Positions 26,566 to 35,437 of a stretch of DNA of 64,000 bases are shown here, in pieces; position 1 is the first letter of the stretch; each line of letters opens with the position of its first letter. Below the pieces are notes generated by a model. The model ran no database searches. It was given only the letters and a program-made list of their open reading frames with translations, and was not told the origin of the DNA. Made by a program: the position numbers and the translations under genes. The stretch is from positions 124,001 through 188,000 of the forward strand of contig JAIKLF010000003.1 of the NCBI GenBank assembly GCA_019753405.1. Direction: 5' to 3'. This DNA is from Murdochiella sp. Marseille-P8839. GTDB lineage: Bacteria; Bacillota; Clostridia; Tissierellales; Peptoniphilaceae.

Positions 26566-27456
26566 ATGAGACTATGTTCTCTGGCGTCCGGTTCAAGCGG
26601 AAACAGCGTATTGATCCAATCGGATCACGCGACGATTCTTATTGATGCCGGATACAGTGCAAAACGAATTGAAAGTTTGCTGCGTACGGTTGGTGTGCAT
26701 CCGAAAACCCTGGATGCGATTTTGGTGACACATGAGCACTCGGATCATATTGCAGGCCTCGGCGTGCTTACCCGGCGCTATCACCTTCCCATCTATGCCA
26801 ACGAAAAAACGTGGCGTGCCATGGAAAAGAAGGTCGGACGGCATCGCGATCGCGACCATGTGGTCTTTCGCAATAAACAGCCTTTCCAGATTAAGGATAT
26901 GGTCATTTTACCGGTTCCCGTTCATCACGACTGTGCCGATCCGGTGGGGTATGCCATTCGTTGCGGCGAAGAAAAAATTGCCGTTTTGACCGATACCGGT
27001 TTCGTTGACGCTTACATGATGAATGCGATGCGCGGAGCGGACATTTACTATCTGGAAGCGAATTATGAGGATTTGTTGCTTCGCCATGGGCCGTATTCGC
27101 TTTGGTCGAAAAGGCGCATTGCGTCGGAAGTGGGGCATCTTTCCAATCACCAATCGGGAGAGGTTTTATGCGAGTGGGTTGAAGGACGTGGCGAACAGGT
27201 CCTTTTGGCGCATATGTCCATCAATAACAATACCGAGGAGTGTTGCTTGCATACTGTATCGCAGATGCTGACGGATAACGGCTTCGCCGTGGGAAGTCGT
27301 GTACACGTCTGTGTCGCACCGAGATGTGCTCCATCAGGCTTTTTCTCGGCCGGAACCGTTGGCGGCTTGCCGAAAACACCGCAGACGGCGAAACAGGATC
27401 CCGATATCCTCCGTACTTCGCCAATGCCGGGGCTTATTGAAGGGGCACAAGGATGA
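26566..27456 (+). CDS. walJ: WalJ/YycJ-type metallo-beta-lactamase-fold hydrolase
   Basis: MBL-fold protein of 296 residues with ASGSSGNSVLIQSDHATIL at the start, then the metal-binding THEHSDH motif, PVHHDCADPVGYAI, LTDTGFVD, and LEANYEDLLLRHGPYS. These are the features of the WalJ (YycJ) family, linked to WalRK cell-wall/division control. Residues ~255-296 are a Pro-rich tail absent from the usual core. The start is ATG 26566 (AGAAGGAC upstream). It overlaps rlmH by 4 bases. In many Firmicutes walJ also sits next to rlmH, although walRK is not seen here. Confidence 0.9.
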   Translation: MRLCSLASGSSGNSVLIQSDHATILIDAGYSAKRIESLLRTVGVHPKTLDAILVTHEHSDHIAGLGVLTRRYHLPIYANEKTWRAMEKKVGRHRDRDHVVFRNKQPFQIKDMVILPVPVHHDCADPVGYAIRCGEEKIAVLTDTGFVDAYMMNAMRGADIYYLEANYEDLLLRHGPYSLWSKRRIASEVGHLSNHQSGEVLCEWVEGRGEQVLLAHMSINNNTEECCLHTVSQMLTDNGFAVGSRVHVCVAPRCAPSGFFSAGTVGGLPKTPQTAKQDPDILRTSPMPGLIEGAQG

Positions 27457-27929
27457 ACATCACCATTCTTGCCGTCGGTACCGTAAAGGAACCGTTTTAT
27501 GTGCAGGCGGTGAATGAATATCAGAAACGCCTGCGCCCCTATGCGACGTTGCGCATTGTGGAAATTCCTGAACAGCCGCGCCCGGAAAAAGCGAGCGCGA
27601 AAGAAATTGAACAGGCGCTGGAAAAAGAGGCGGAGCGCATTCGAAAGGCGCTGCCGAAAGAAAGCTGTATTGTTTCCCTTTGTATTGAAGGAAAACAGCA
27701 GGACAGTGTCTCCTTTGCAACGCATCTCAACCGTTGGGCGGTGGAAGGCGGGGCAGCAGTCACGTTTATTATTGGCGGAAGCGACGGCTTAGCACCGGAG
27801 ATCAAAGCACTGGGAAAACAGCTGTCTTTTTCGCGCATGACCTTTCCGCACACGCTCATGCGCGTCATTTTACTGGAACAAATTTACCGCGGTTTTCGGA
27901 TTTTGCATCACGAGCCGTATCACAAATAA
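27453..27929 (+). CDS. rlmH: 23S rRNA (pseudouridine1915-N3)-methyltransferase
   Basis: SPOUT methyltransferase that modifies helix 69 of 23S rRNA. The 158 residues carry the front MNITILAVGTVKEPFYVQA, the glycine-rich SAM knot TFIIGGSDGLAPEIKALG, and the ending HTLMRVILLEQIYRGFRI plus HHEPYHK. Length and ending are exactly typical. Its ATG is embedded in the end of walJ (ATGA), indicating translational coupling. Confidence 0.96.
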   Translation: MNITILAVGTVKEPFYVQAVNEYQKRLRPYATLRIVEIPEQPRPEKASAKEIEQALEKEAERIRKALPKESCIVSLCIEGKQQDSVSFATHLNRWAVEGGAAVTFIIGGSDGLAPEIKALGKQLSFSRMTFPHTLMRVILLEQIYRGFRILHHEPYHK

Positions 27930-27939
27930 CGGAGGAACC

Positions 27940-29025
27940 ATGCCGGAGACGTTTGAAGAGAAGAGCTTCCTGCAACGAATGGAAGACGCAAAAAAACAAA
28001 AGGAAGAGGAAGAGCGTAAGGAAAATCAACAAAAAGACGAAGAGCTTTCTTCCGCCATGGAGGCATTTTGGGCAAAGCGCCGAGAAGAAGTGCCGGAAGA
28101 ATTTACGGTAACCGTTGAACCCCGAGAAGGTGAAACGCATGAAGAGGCGGTGGCACGCCTCTATCCGGAAACGTATCGTCTTTTTGGGGAAACGCTCAAG
28201 CCGAAAAAGGAAATAGAACACGCGATTCAAACGACCTACCGTGGAAGATTGGTATCCAAATTTCATAAAGCGTTAAAAACGTATGAGATGTTGCAACCGG
28301 GTGACGTCGTCGGTGTTGCGATTTCAGGCGGCAAGGACAGTCTTTTGTTGGCAAAGCTGTTTGAATCCTTGGCGCGCTATTCCGCTATTCCCTTCACCGT
28401 GAAATATCTGGCTATGGATCCGGGCTATGCTCCCCTAAATCGCGAGCGTCTGCTGTTTAATCTCTCCTGGCTCGGTATTCCGGCGACCGTATATCGATCG
28501 GATATTTTCCAGGTGGCGGATGAAATCACGGATGCACCGTGCTATCTCTGTGCGAGGATGCGCCGTGGCTTTCTTTACGATCGTGCCAAACAACTGGGCT
28601 GTAATAAATTGGCGCTTGGACATCACTTTAATGACGTCATTGAAACAACTTTGCTTAATGTCCTCTGGTCGGCCAATTATAAGAATATGATGCCGAAGAT
28701 TGTGGCACGGAATTTTGACAACATGGAGCTCATTCGCCCCTTGTACTTTGTGGAAGAGAAAAGTATTATAGCTTGGCGTGATTGGTCGGGATTAAAGCCC
28801 CTTGATTGCGCCTGTGTCGTGACGCAGCAAAAAGTCGATTCTCAGCGGCGCAACATCAAAGCCCTGATCGAAGCGTTAAAAACGGTGAATCCCAATGTGG
28901 AAAAATCCATTCTGCGCAGCGGCGAAAATGTCGCACTGGACGCCATTTTGGGCTATACGTTGGACGGAAAGAAACATTCCTTTTTGGAACACTATAATCG
29001 GGAGGATGCATGGACGTCATTATAA
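27940..29025 (+). CDS. TtcA-family PP-loop tRNA thiolation enzyme
   Basis: ATP-pyrophosphatase of the tRNA 2-thiocytidine (TtcA) family. Residues 1-60 are a highly charged coiled-coil-like extension (KKQKEEEERKENQQKDEE). The core has the PP-loop SGGKDSLLLAKLF, then the CYLCARMRRGFLYDRA segment with the CxxC that binds a 4Fe-4S cluster, LALGHHFNDVIETTLLNVL, and a third Cys region CACVV. Sulfur would be inserted into tRNA. Substrate position is not certain. GGAGGAACC precedes ATG 27940, 10 bp after rlmH. The 3' end overlaps uppP by 16 bases. Confidence 0.88.
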   Translation: MPETFEEKSFLQRMEDAKKQKEEEERKENQQKDEELSSAMEAFWAKRREEVPEEFTVTVEPREGETHEEAVARLYPETYRLFGETLKPKKEIEHAIQTTYRGRLVSKFHKALKTYEMLQPGDVVGVAISGGKDSLLLAKLFESLARYSAIPFTVKYLAMDPGYAPLNRERLLFNLSWLGIPATVYRSDIFQVADEITDAPCYLCARMRRGFLYDRAKQLGCNKLALGHHFNDVIETTLLNVLWSANYKNMMPKIVARNFDNMELIRPLYFVEEKSIIAWRDWSGLKPLDCACVVTQQKVDSQRRNIKALIEALKTVNPNVEKSILRSGENVALDAILGYTLDGKKHSFLEHYNREDAWTSL

Positions 29026-29903
29026 ATATTATCAAGGTAACACTGTTATCCATCATTGAAGGCGTTACGGAATTTTTGCCCATCAGTTCCACCGGTCATC
29101 TGATTTTGGCCAATCAGTGGATCGGTTTGGAACCCCAGGGGTTTGCGAATGCATTTAACATCATCATTCAGCTTGGCGCCATCCTTTCGGTTATTGTCAT
29201 TTATTGGAAACGACTGAATCCTTGGTATAGTGAAGATCTCCATTTTGCGCAGAAGCCCAAGCGCTACGCGCAGTGGAACAAACAGACGCGCATTTATTAC
29301 AATGTGACCCATGTAAATCCGCGCACCATGGCACTTTGGCTTCGTGTCATCGTTGCCGTTATCCCTTCGGCTGTAGTGGGCATCCTTTTTGATGACCTGA
29401 TCGATGAACATCTCATGACCATGCCGGTGGTGACGTTCACGTTGTTGTTTTACGGTATTGTGATGATTGTTGTTGAGCGTTGGAATGCAAAGCGAAAGAC
29501 ACCACAGTACGCGGATCCACTTGAATTTAGCTTGCAAACGGCGTTTACGATCGGTCTTTTTCAGTGTTTGGCTTTGGTTCCGGGAACCTCCCGTTCCGCC
29601 GCGACAATTATCGGCGCGATGGTTCTGGGAAGCTCGCGCGTTGCCGCAGCGGAATTCAGCTTTTTTATGGCTATTCCGTCGATGGTGGGCGCAACCCTTT
29701 TAAAGATTCTTAAAAATCTGGGAAACTTCACCATAGGGCAGTGGTTATTGATTGTCCTGGGGTTTGTGCTGTCGTTCGTGGTTGCCTATGTTGTGATTCA
29801 GAAATTTATGGCTTACGTGCAAAAGAAGGATTTCAAGGTATTTGGCTATTATCGCATCGGCTTGTCCGTTCTGCTGTTGCTTTATATGCTTTTTGGAATG
29901 TGA
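29010..29903 (+). CDS. uppP: Undecaprenyl-diphosphatase
   Basis: BacA/UppP membrane phosphatase that converts C55-PP to C55-P for cell-wall precursor recycling and confers bacitracin tolerance. The 297 residues carry EGVTEFLPISSTGHLIL near the start and LVPGTSRSAATIIGAMVLG in the middle, the two catalytic signatures, plus about eight hydrophobic helices. GGGAGGATGC lies before ATG 29010, inside the preceding gene. A DUF368 protein of the C55-P translocase family is encoded at 37.4-38.3 kb. Confidence 0.97.
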   Translation: MDVIINIIKVTLLSIIEGVTEFLPISSTGHLILANQWIGLEPQGFANAFNIIIQLGAILSVIVIYWKRLNPWYSEDLHFAQKPKRYAQWNKQTRIYYNVTHVNPRTMALWLRVIVAVIPSAVVGILFDDLIDEHLMTMPVVTFTLLFYGIVMIVVERWNAKRKTPQYADPLEFSLQTAFTIGLFQCLALVPGTSRSAATIIGAMVLGSSRVAAAEFSFFMAIPSMVGATLLKILKNLGNFTIGQWLLIVLGFVLSFVVAYVVIQKFMAYVQKKDFKVFGYYRIGLSVLLLLYMLFGM

Positions 29904-29922
29904 TAAAATATTCGCATCAATG

Positions 29923-29982
29923 GCCACGCGAAATGGCGAGCATGGCGTATCCGTTGGTTGAGAAACCAAGCTATCGTGTGGC
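29923..29982 (+). promoter_or_regulatory. Structured leader upstream of the CNNM/CorC gene
   Basis: GCCACGCGA (29923-29931) pairs with TCGTGTGGC (29974-29982) with one G-U, enclosing TTGGTT-GAGA-AACCAA (29954-29969), a 6-bp hairpin capped by a GNRA tetraloop, and a duplicated ATGGCG. It ends 21 bases before the start codon. No T run follows, so it is not a terminator. A cis-regulatory RNA is possible, but no known class was recognised. Confidence 0.4.
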
Positions 29983-30003
29983 ATCGTGCAATAGGAGGAA
30001 AGA

Positions 30004-31392
30004 ATGGACCAAGGTGTCTCAGACCCTGGAGCCGGGAGTTCGGCCTTACTTTTTCAGTTGTTATTGATGGTCATTTTGATCATCGTTAATGCGTTTTTTG
30101 CCGCGTCGGAAATGGCGCTGGTTTCGGTAGATACCAATCGATTGAAAGAACGTCGTGATGAAGGGGATGAGCGGGCGCGTCGTATTTTGCACCTGCTGGA
30201 AGACCCGTCAGATTTTCTGTCGATGATTCAAATTTGTATTACCTTAGCCGGGTTTTTCAACTCTGCCAGTGCGGCGACGGGTCTTGCAACGTATGTTGCG
30301 GATGCTCTCGCTTCCCTCGGTGTTCCGAGTGCATTAGGTGTGGCAACCATCACCATCACGATTCTGCTTTCGCTCTTAACCATTATTTTCGGCGAATTGG
30401 TGCCCAAACGCTTGGCCTTGCAAAATGCGGAAAACTTTGCGGACAGCGCGATAGGGGTTCTGTGGTGGACATCCAAGCTGCTCAATCCCTTTGTGCATTT
30501 TCTTTCTTGGTGTACCAACAGTGTTTTGCACCTGATGGGCGTGGAGATGGATGCTATCGAGGAAAAAGTCACGCTGTCGGATATCAAATCTCTTGTGCAG
30601 GTCGGTCAAAGTCAGGGCATGATCAATCGCGATGAAGGCGAAATGATCAATTCCATCATTTCCTTCGATGACAAGTCCGCAGAAGACATCATGACACCGA
30701 GAACCGAAGTGTTCGCGATTGATGTGAATGATCCGTATACCGAGTATATTGATGAATTGCTTTCGGTGCGCTATTCGCGCATTCCGGTTTACGACGATGA
30801 AATCGACAACGTGATCGGTATTCTTTACATTAAAGATTACTTACAGGAAGCCTACCGTACCGGTTTTGAACAGGTTTCTTTGCGTAAAATCATCCGTCCT
30901 GCCAATTTCGTGCCGGAACGGAAGAATGTGAACGAACTGTTTAATGAGATGCGCAATGAGAACTTCCACCTCGCCATTCTTATTGATGAATACGGCGGAT
31001 TTTCCGGCATTGTCACCATGGAGGACGTGTTGGAAGAAATCGTCGGCGATATCGACGACGAATTTGATCAGGACGAACCGGAAATTGAAAAAATTAGCCG
31101 CAATACGTATTATGCCAAGGGCACGCTTTCGATTAAAGAACTGAATTTCAACACGGAATCCGATTTTGATGAAGAGACAGAAGATTACGATACACTGGGC
31201 GGATTACTGTTCTTCTTAATGGGACGCATTCCGGAAGATCAGGAACGGCCCTTTATCGAATATGAGGGGATGCGCTTCAAAATTGAAAAAATTGAAAACA
31301 AGCGTATTCAATGGGTGCGCATCGAATACGATCCCGAGGCATGGAAGAAAGAAATTGAGGAACGCGTAAAGCGTAAACAAAATAATGCCTGA
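30004..31392 (+). CDS. CNNM/CorC-HlyC family transporter-regulator (Mg2+ efflux type)
   Basis: 462-residue protein with the DUF21/CNNM membrane domain (about four helices, residues ~10-190), a CBS-domain pair (~205-330, with MTPRTEVFAIDVND and YSRIPVYDDEIDNVIGILY) and a C-terminal CorC_HlyC domain (~375-450). Often labelled hemolysin TlyC, but the family is better tied to Mg2+/Co2+ efflux such as MpfA. EYGGFSGIVTMEDVLEEIVG is a hallmark segment. AGGAGGAAAG precedes ATG 30004. The transcript leader contains a stable hairpin. Confidence 0.92.
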   Translation: MDQGVSDPGAGSSALLFQLLLMVILIIVNAFFAASEMALVSVDTNRLKERRDEGDERARRILHLLEDPSDFLSMIQICITLAGFFNSASAATGLATYVADALASLGVPSALGVATITITILLSLLTIIFGELVPKRLALQNAENFADSAIGVLWWTSKLLNPFVHFLSWCTNSVLHLMGVEMDAIEEKVTLSDIKSLVQVGQSQGMINRDEGEMINSIISFDDKSAEDIMTPRTEVFAIDVNDPYTEYIDELLSVRYSRIPVYDDEIDNVIGILYIKDYLQEAYRTGFEQVSLRKIIRPANFVPERKNVNELFNEMRNENFHLAILIDEYGGFSGIVTMEDVLEEIVGDIDDEFDQDEPEIEKISRNTYYAKGTLSIKELNFNTESDFDEETEDYDTLGGLLFFLMGRIPEDQERPFIEYEGMRFKIEKIENKRIQWVRIEYDPEAWKKEIEERVKRKQNNA

Positions 31393-31478
31393 GTAAAGCG
31401 CAACAGGAAGGAAAATCCTGTTGTGAAGAGACGGAGCGAATTCGCTTTTGTTTCCGGTGGACCGGCGGAGGAGAGTTC

Positions 31479-32645
31479 ATGGCCACTATGCCGAAGAAAA
31501 AAGAGGACGTTGGAGGGCAACCGCGTCAAAAGGAGAAGCAACGCCTGTTTATGGCAGGCGCGGCCGTGCTTGCTGTCCTTCTTGTCCTTCTTTTTTTGTT
31601 GCCGAAAGGCAATACGACACGAACGAAAGAGGTGGCGCTTCATTATGCCGATTCCTGGCGTGATATCGGCGCCATTGACGGATGCTTCTTTTTTCGCGAC
31701 GGCAAAAACCTGATTGCCTTTGATGCCGGCGGAAAGCGTTGGGAAGTGCCGATTGCGGCGGATACAAAGCCCATTTACGGCGATAAAATCTATCTTTTGC
31801 AGGCCGATCGCCGCATCCAAGTGTTGAACCCGAAAAACGGGCGTGAAGAACGGATGATACAGGAAAACGGATTGCTCGGGCTTATCGCGATGGAACAAAA
31901 AGCCTTTTCTCCTGCTGCCCTCATCGGGATCAAGGCGGATCGCTTTGTTGTCTTTGACGAGGAGGGAAACATTAAGGCAGTACAAAAAACCGCCGGCGCA
32001 CCCGGACTGTTGGCACAGACGGATACGCACACGGCATGGACAGAAGAGGGAACGGGGAAAGGCATTACCGTCACGGGGCAGGTGGAAAAAGAACCGGGAT
32101 TCTCTTCGCTGCGCACGACAGAAAAGAAAAGGGAACGAAGCGTTTTGGTGATGCGTGCGACAACACCGGAAAAACCGAAAGAGAAAAGTGACGAAAAGGC
32201 GGGCGATGCCTTGCTCAAGGATCGCTTTCAGCTTAATGCCGATATGCCGTTTACCCGTCTGCTCTGGACGGGAGAAAACAGTCTTGTCGTCACACAAGAA
32301 GAGCGGTTGTATTTTGTGGTTGACAATGCGGTAACAGCAACCATTCCATCGACTGAAGGCTGGGATATGGCGGTCAACAAAGACGGCGTATGGGTGACAG
32401 ACGGCAGAGCACTCACCTGCTACGCCGTAGACGGTAAAGTCAAAAAGACGGTTCCACTGGATTTCCCACCGCTGCGCGTGATTGCCGGAAAGAATGGCAT
32501 TGTGGTGGTCGGTAAAAATCGTCGCATGACCTTGAAAGAAGAAAACAAAGAAACGGTCGATACGCAGGAATTGATTCGCGTTTTGCCGCAAACGGACGGC
32601 TCAACGATGTTGGTCTATCGGGAAGCCTTCTTCGTTTTGCCCTGA
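31479..32645 (+). CDS. Membrane-anchored beta-propeller-like protein, uncharacterised
   Basis: Not recognised as a named family. The 388 residues start with a basic cytoplasmic tail and a single membrane helix at ~24-43 (FMAGAAVLAVLLVLLFLLP). A mostly extracytoplasmic part follows, with repeating blocks such as CFFFRDGKNLIAFDAGGKRW, GDKIYLLQADRRIQVLN and RFVVFDEEGNIKAV, the rhythm of PQQ-like beta-propeller blades. A Lys/Glu-rich insertion lies at ~205-235. GGAGGAGAG precedes ATG 31479. The DUF951 gene follows by ~20 bp. Confidence 0.72.
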   Translation: MATMPKKKEDVGGQPRQKEKQRLFMAGAAVLAVLLVLLFLLPKGNTTRTKEVALHYADSWRDIGAIDGCFFFRDGKNLIAFDAGGKRWEVPIAADTKPIYGDKIYLLQADRRIQVLNPKNGREERMIQENGLLGLIAMEQKAFSPAALIGIKADRFVVFDEEGNIKAVQKTAGAPGLLAQTDTHTAWTEEGTGKGITVTGQVEKEPGFSSLRTTEKKRERSVLVMRATTPEKPKEKSDEKAGDALLKDRFQLNADMPFTRLLWTGENSLVVTQEERLYFVVDNAVTATIPSTEGWDMAVNKDGVWVTDGRALTCYAVDGKVKKTVPLDFPPLRVIAGKNGIVVVGKNRRMTLKEENKETVDTQELIRVLPQTDGSTMLVYREAFFVLP

Positions 32646-32667
32646 CCACGATAAAGGAGGGATGCTT

Positions 32668-32901
32668 GTGCGCCGCTACCAATCGGGGGATGTCATTCAG
32701 ATGAAAAAGCCGCACGCCTGCGGAAAAAACGAGTGGATCATTTTGCGCACCGGGCCGGAAATTCACCTGCAGTGCAACGGCTGCGGCCAGGAACAATGGA
32801 TGCGCCGAAGCGAATTTGAAAAACGCATACGACGTATCCGCGAACAGGACGGCCGTTTTGTTTCGGCCCATACGGATTCTTCGATTACGCCAGACGAGTG
32901 A
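32668..32901 (+). CDS. DUF951 small zinc-ribbon-like protein
   Basis: Small protein matching DUF951 (YyzM-like): GDVIQMKKPHACGKNEWIIL, then a Cys pair in LQCNGCGQEQWMRR and FEKRIRRIRE. Cys at HACG and CNGC could bind a metal. Function unknown. GTG 32668 is taken as start because AAGGAGG is 7 bases upstream; the in-frame ATG at 32662 is only one base from it. The last 17 bases overlap the convergent PfkB-like gene. Confidence 0.85.
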   Translation: MRRYQSGDVIQMKKPHACGKNEWIILRTGPEIHLQCNGCGQEQWMRRSEFEKRIRRIREQDGRFVSAHTDSSITPDE

Positions 32902-33805
32902 CCTGTACGGTGGTAATCGCGTGACGAATCATAGCAAGCGAAGGCAGCGTTTCGACCCCATAGGTGGCATTTGCACACCCCTGTGCGGAAGGAAACGCTT
33001 TTTTTGCGTCGTTTGTGCGCATATAGTTGCCGATGAAGCCAGCAATGAGCGCCATATTGGTATAGGTCGCCGAAACGATGGGCCCTTCCGGCCCTTCGGC
33101 TTGATACACCTCGCCATCGCCCGTAACAAAAAGCGATCCCATGCGTTCGCGATTAATGAGCACATTCTGTGCACCTTCAGAAAGAAGCTGTTTAGCGTAG
33201 TCCACCGCTTCCTGGGCGCTGATTTCCTCGACGGAAAAGAGCGCGCGAAGATCATTCATGGTCGGCGCAATTAAGAGCGGCTTTTTTACCAATGCCTGTT
33301 TTAACGGTTCGGGGGAGATGATGGGCAAAAAGGTGGCGCCGTTCACCGTAGCAATGTCGAACATTCGCTCATAAATATCCGTAGACATTCCCGGGGGAAG
33401 TGATCCGGCGACGACCAGATAGTCACCTTCGCGAATGCGGGAAAGATAGTAGAGCAGATCGTTGATTTCCTCCGACCGAATTTCTCCGCCGCGCCCAAGA
33501 ATGCGCGTTTCAACATCGTCTACAAAAAGAGATAAATTCAATCGCGTGTTGCTTTGTGTACGAATAAAATCGTGTAAAATGCCTTCCCGTTCCAACTCTT
33601 CTTCAATATAGGAGCCGGCGTGTCCGCCAATAAAGCCGGTAGCGGTTGTGGGGACGCTTAACTTATGCAGCATGCGGGAAACCATCAGGGCCCGACCGCC
33701 TGCAGCCATCCGATCATCGGTGGAATAATTGATTTCACCGACGTGCATATTCTCTACGCGACGGATAAAATCTACGGAAGGGTTTAAGGTTACGGTATAA
33801 ATCAC
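32885..33805 (-). CDS. PfkB/FruK-like protein lacking catalytic motifs (probable pseudokinase)
   Basis: Overall a ribokinase-fold protein close to 1-phosphofructokinase/tagatose-6-phosphate kinase: MIYTVTLNPSVDFIRRVE, RLNLSLFVDDVETRI, GDYLVVAGSLPPGMSTDIYE, 306 residues as usual. The key positions are lost. The GGKGxN substrate loop reads GGRALM (36-41). The strictly conserved GAGD anion-hole/catalytic-base motif is replaced by TYTNM (247-251). The Lys-Pro-Asn of the KPN segment reads APT. The gene is intact, so the loss looks selected, suggesting a binding or regulatory role rather than sugar-phosphate kinase activity. Monocistronic and leftward. Confidence 0.85.
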   Translation of the reverse strand: MIYTVTLNPSVDFIRRVENMHVGEINYSTDDRMAAGGRALMVSRMLHKLSVPTTATGFIGGHAGSYIEEELEREGILHDFIRTQSNTRLNLSLFVDDVETRILGRGGEIRSEEINDLLYYLSRIREGDYLVVAGSLPPGMSTDIYERMFDIATVNGATFLPIISPEPLKQALVKKPLLIAPTMNDLRALFSVEEISAQEAVDYAKQLLSEGAQNVLINRERMGSLFVTGDGEVYQAEGPEGPIVSATYTNMALIAGFIGNYMRTNDAKKAFPSAQGCANATYGVETLPSLAMIRHAITTVQVTRLA

Positions 33806-33950
33806 AGCGGGCTCCTCTCGCTCAGTTTTCTTCTGCGAAACGCGTTCGCTTCAATCGTATGGTACAGCCATATCGCATCGTCCGGCAATGACGATTTCTT
33901 TCTTCTTGTATTTCCCTTGTTATCTTACCGCATTTTTCCTCGATGTGGCG

Positions 33951-35261
33951 TTATCCGGCTTTTGTTTCCTTCGTTGAATAAACATACCCCGATTTGCTTT
34001 TGTCCCTTGTATCGTGTAGAGCGTGACAGACGGAAAGATAAAGCGGCATAGGTGCTCGCGGGGCATCCAGATCCGCGAGCGCAAACGATGAAAGTGTAGC
34101 CGGTCCGGCCGCCCGCTTTCCATAGCGTGCACGCAATTCTTCCACCGTATCTGCCACACGTTCCCATTTATCGTGTTGCTGAATATCTGAAAACAGCAAC
34201 GTCTGCACGGATTCCTTGGTCGGACGGAGGGCGGTGGCGCAAAGCGTAAGGGAACGAAGCGGAATCCGCGGATCAAAAAGAGACTGAGCCAAAGGCATGG
34301 CACAGTGTGCAAGGGTCTGTGCGCTCTGTGTCGGATACGGGAGGGAATCGGCGGCATGGGTAACGACAAGTCGGCGATCGCGCGCCCATACGGCAAGCCC
34401 CTCGGCGCTGAGACCGGCATCCACCAAGCGAGACTGCACGTGATCCGCCAGATCAAGCAGAGCGACGGAAATATCCGCCTCGGTGTAGAGATCGCGGGTA
34501 AAGGTGGTGCCACAGCTTATACTTTTCGCGATCGGCCGCACACCGTAGGGAAGAACGGGGGCGGAGTCTCTTCCCTGCGCCGCTTCTTGCAGTTTGATGC
34601 CGTTTCGGTGAAAACGGTGGGCGATAAGCTGCCTATCGGCATTAGCCAGTTCGCCGATCGTCGTGATGCCGAAGGAGAGCAGAGCTTTGGTCGTCTGTCG
34701 GCCGGCAAAGAGTAGACTGCTCACGGGAAGAGGCCATACGCACGCACGAAAATTGGAAGCATCCAAGCGCGTTTGGGCATCGGGTTTGCGCAGATCGCTG
34801 CCCAATTTGGCGAAGACTTTATTATCGCTTACGCCGATGGATACCGTCACGCCGAGCTCCCGACGAATGCGCTCACGGATGGTTGTTGCAATGGCCCAAC
34901 CGTCACCGAAGAGCCGTGAAGAGCCGGATACGTCCATCCAACATTCATCCAATCCGTAGGGCTCGACGCGATCGGTATACTCCAGATAGATGCTTCGGGC
35001 AAGATGGGAATATAGCTGATAGCGTTCAAAGTGTGCTTCGACCGTAATGAGCTCGGAACATTTCTGTTTGGCCTTCCAGATGACTTCACCGGTTTGCACA
35101 CCCTTTGCTTTAGCTTCGGGAGATTTGGCCAAAATGATTCCATGGCGCTTTTCGGCAGCACCGGTGACGGCCACCGCTTTTCCACGCAAGGACGGATCAA
35201 AAGCCTGTTCGACGGAGGCATAGAAGCTGTTCATGTCCACATGAAGAATTTGTCGGCGCAT
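33951..35261 (-). CDS. dinB: DNA polymerase IV (Y-family translesion polymerase)
   Basis: Error-prone polymerase that copies damaged DNA. The 436 residues begin ILHVDMNSFYASVEQAF (first catalytic Asp) and have YGLDECWMDVSG with the catalytic Asp-Glu pair, then VSIGVSDNKVFAKLGSDLRK, helix-hairpin-helix FGITTIGELANAD, and a little-finger domain. The start is ATG 35261 (AAGAGGAAA); an in-frame extension upstream reads through the promoter. A TTGACA-17-TATACT promoter and three palindromic operators lie between it and the divergent XRE gene, so it is probably damage-inducible through that regulator. Confidence 0.95.
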   Translation of the reverse strand: MRRQILHVDMNSFYASVEQAFDPSLRGKAVAVTGAAEKRHGIILAKSPEAKAKGVQTGEVIWKAKQKCSELITVEAHFERYQLYSHLARSIYLEYTDRVEPYGLDECWMDVSGSSRLFGDGWAIATTIRERIRRELGVTVSIGVSDNKVFAKLGSDLRKPDAQTRLDASNFRACVWPLPVSSLLFAGRQTTKALLSFGITTIGELANADRQLIAHRFHRNGIKLQEAAQGRDSAPVLPYGVRPIAKSISCGTTFTRDLYTEADISVALLDLADHVQSRLVDAGLSAEGLAVWARDRRLVVTHAADSLPYPTQSAQTLAHCAMPLAQSLFDPRIPLRSLTLCATALRPTKESVQTLLFSDIQQHDKWERVADTVEELRARYGKRAAGPATLSSFALADLDAPRAPMPLYLSVCHALHDTRDKSKSGYVYSTKETKAG

Positions 35262-35310
35262 CGTTTTTCCTCTTTTCCGATGATGAAAACCGGCAATCGC
35301 AAGGCGATTC

Positions 35311-35338
35311 TTGACAGTGCAGGGGAAACGCATACAAT
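35311..35338 (+). promoter_or_regulatory. Promoter for the XRE/ImmA genes
   Basis: TTGACA (35311-35316), 16-bp spacer, TACAAT (35333-35338) on the + strand. Operator copy 1 begins 2 bases after the -10, covering the likely transcription start, so the regulator should repress itself. Confidence 0.75.
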
Positions 35339-35340
35339 AA

Positions 35341-35421
35341 AGGAAGATCATCTTCCTAATGCAGAACCAGTATAGGAAAATAATCTTCATCTGTCAAGAA
35401 AAAGAAGAAGATAAACTTCCT
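35341..35421. repeat. Three 17-bp palindromic operator copies (dinB/XRE control region)
   Basis: Copy 1 (35341-35357) is a perfect palindrome, AGGAAGATCATCTTCCT. Copy 2 (35374-35390, AGGAAAATAATCTTCAT) and copy 3 (35405-35421, AAGAAGATAAACTTCCT) each match it at 14 of 17 positions. Centres are 33 and 31 bp apart, about three helical turns, so bound dimers would share one face. Copy 1 covers the start of the XRE transcript, copy 2 lies between -35 and -10 of dinB, and copy 3 precedes the XRE ribosome site. Confidence 0.85.
35369..35397 (-). promoter_or_regulatory. dinB promoter
   Basis: TTGACA (35392-35397), 17-bp spacer, TATACT (35369-35374) on the minus strand, a near-consensus SigA promoter. 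Operator copy 2 fills its spacer, so repressor binding would block polymerase. Confidence 0.85.
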
Positions 35422-35437
35422 ATAGAAAGGAGAACGC

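Noticed and set aside
31308-32591. 427-codon minus-strand frame opposite the CNNM and beta-propeller-like genes
   Set aside because: Antisense shadow with low-quality composition; the + strand genes have ribosome sites and domains.
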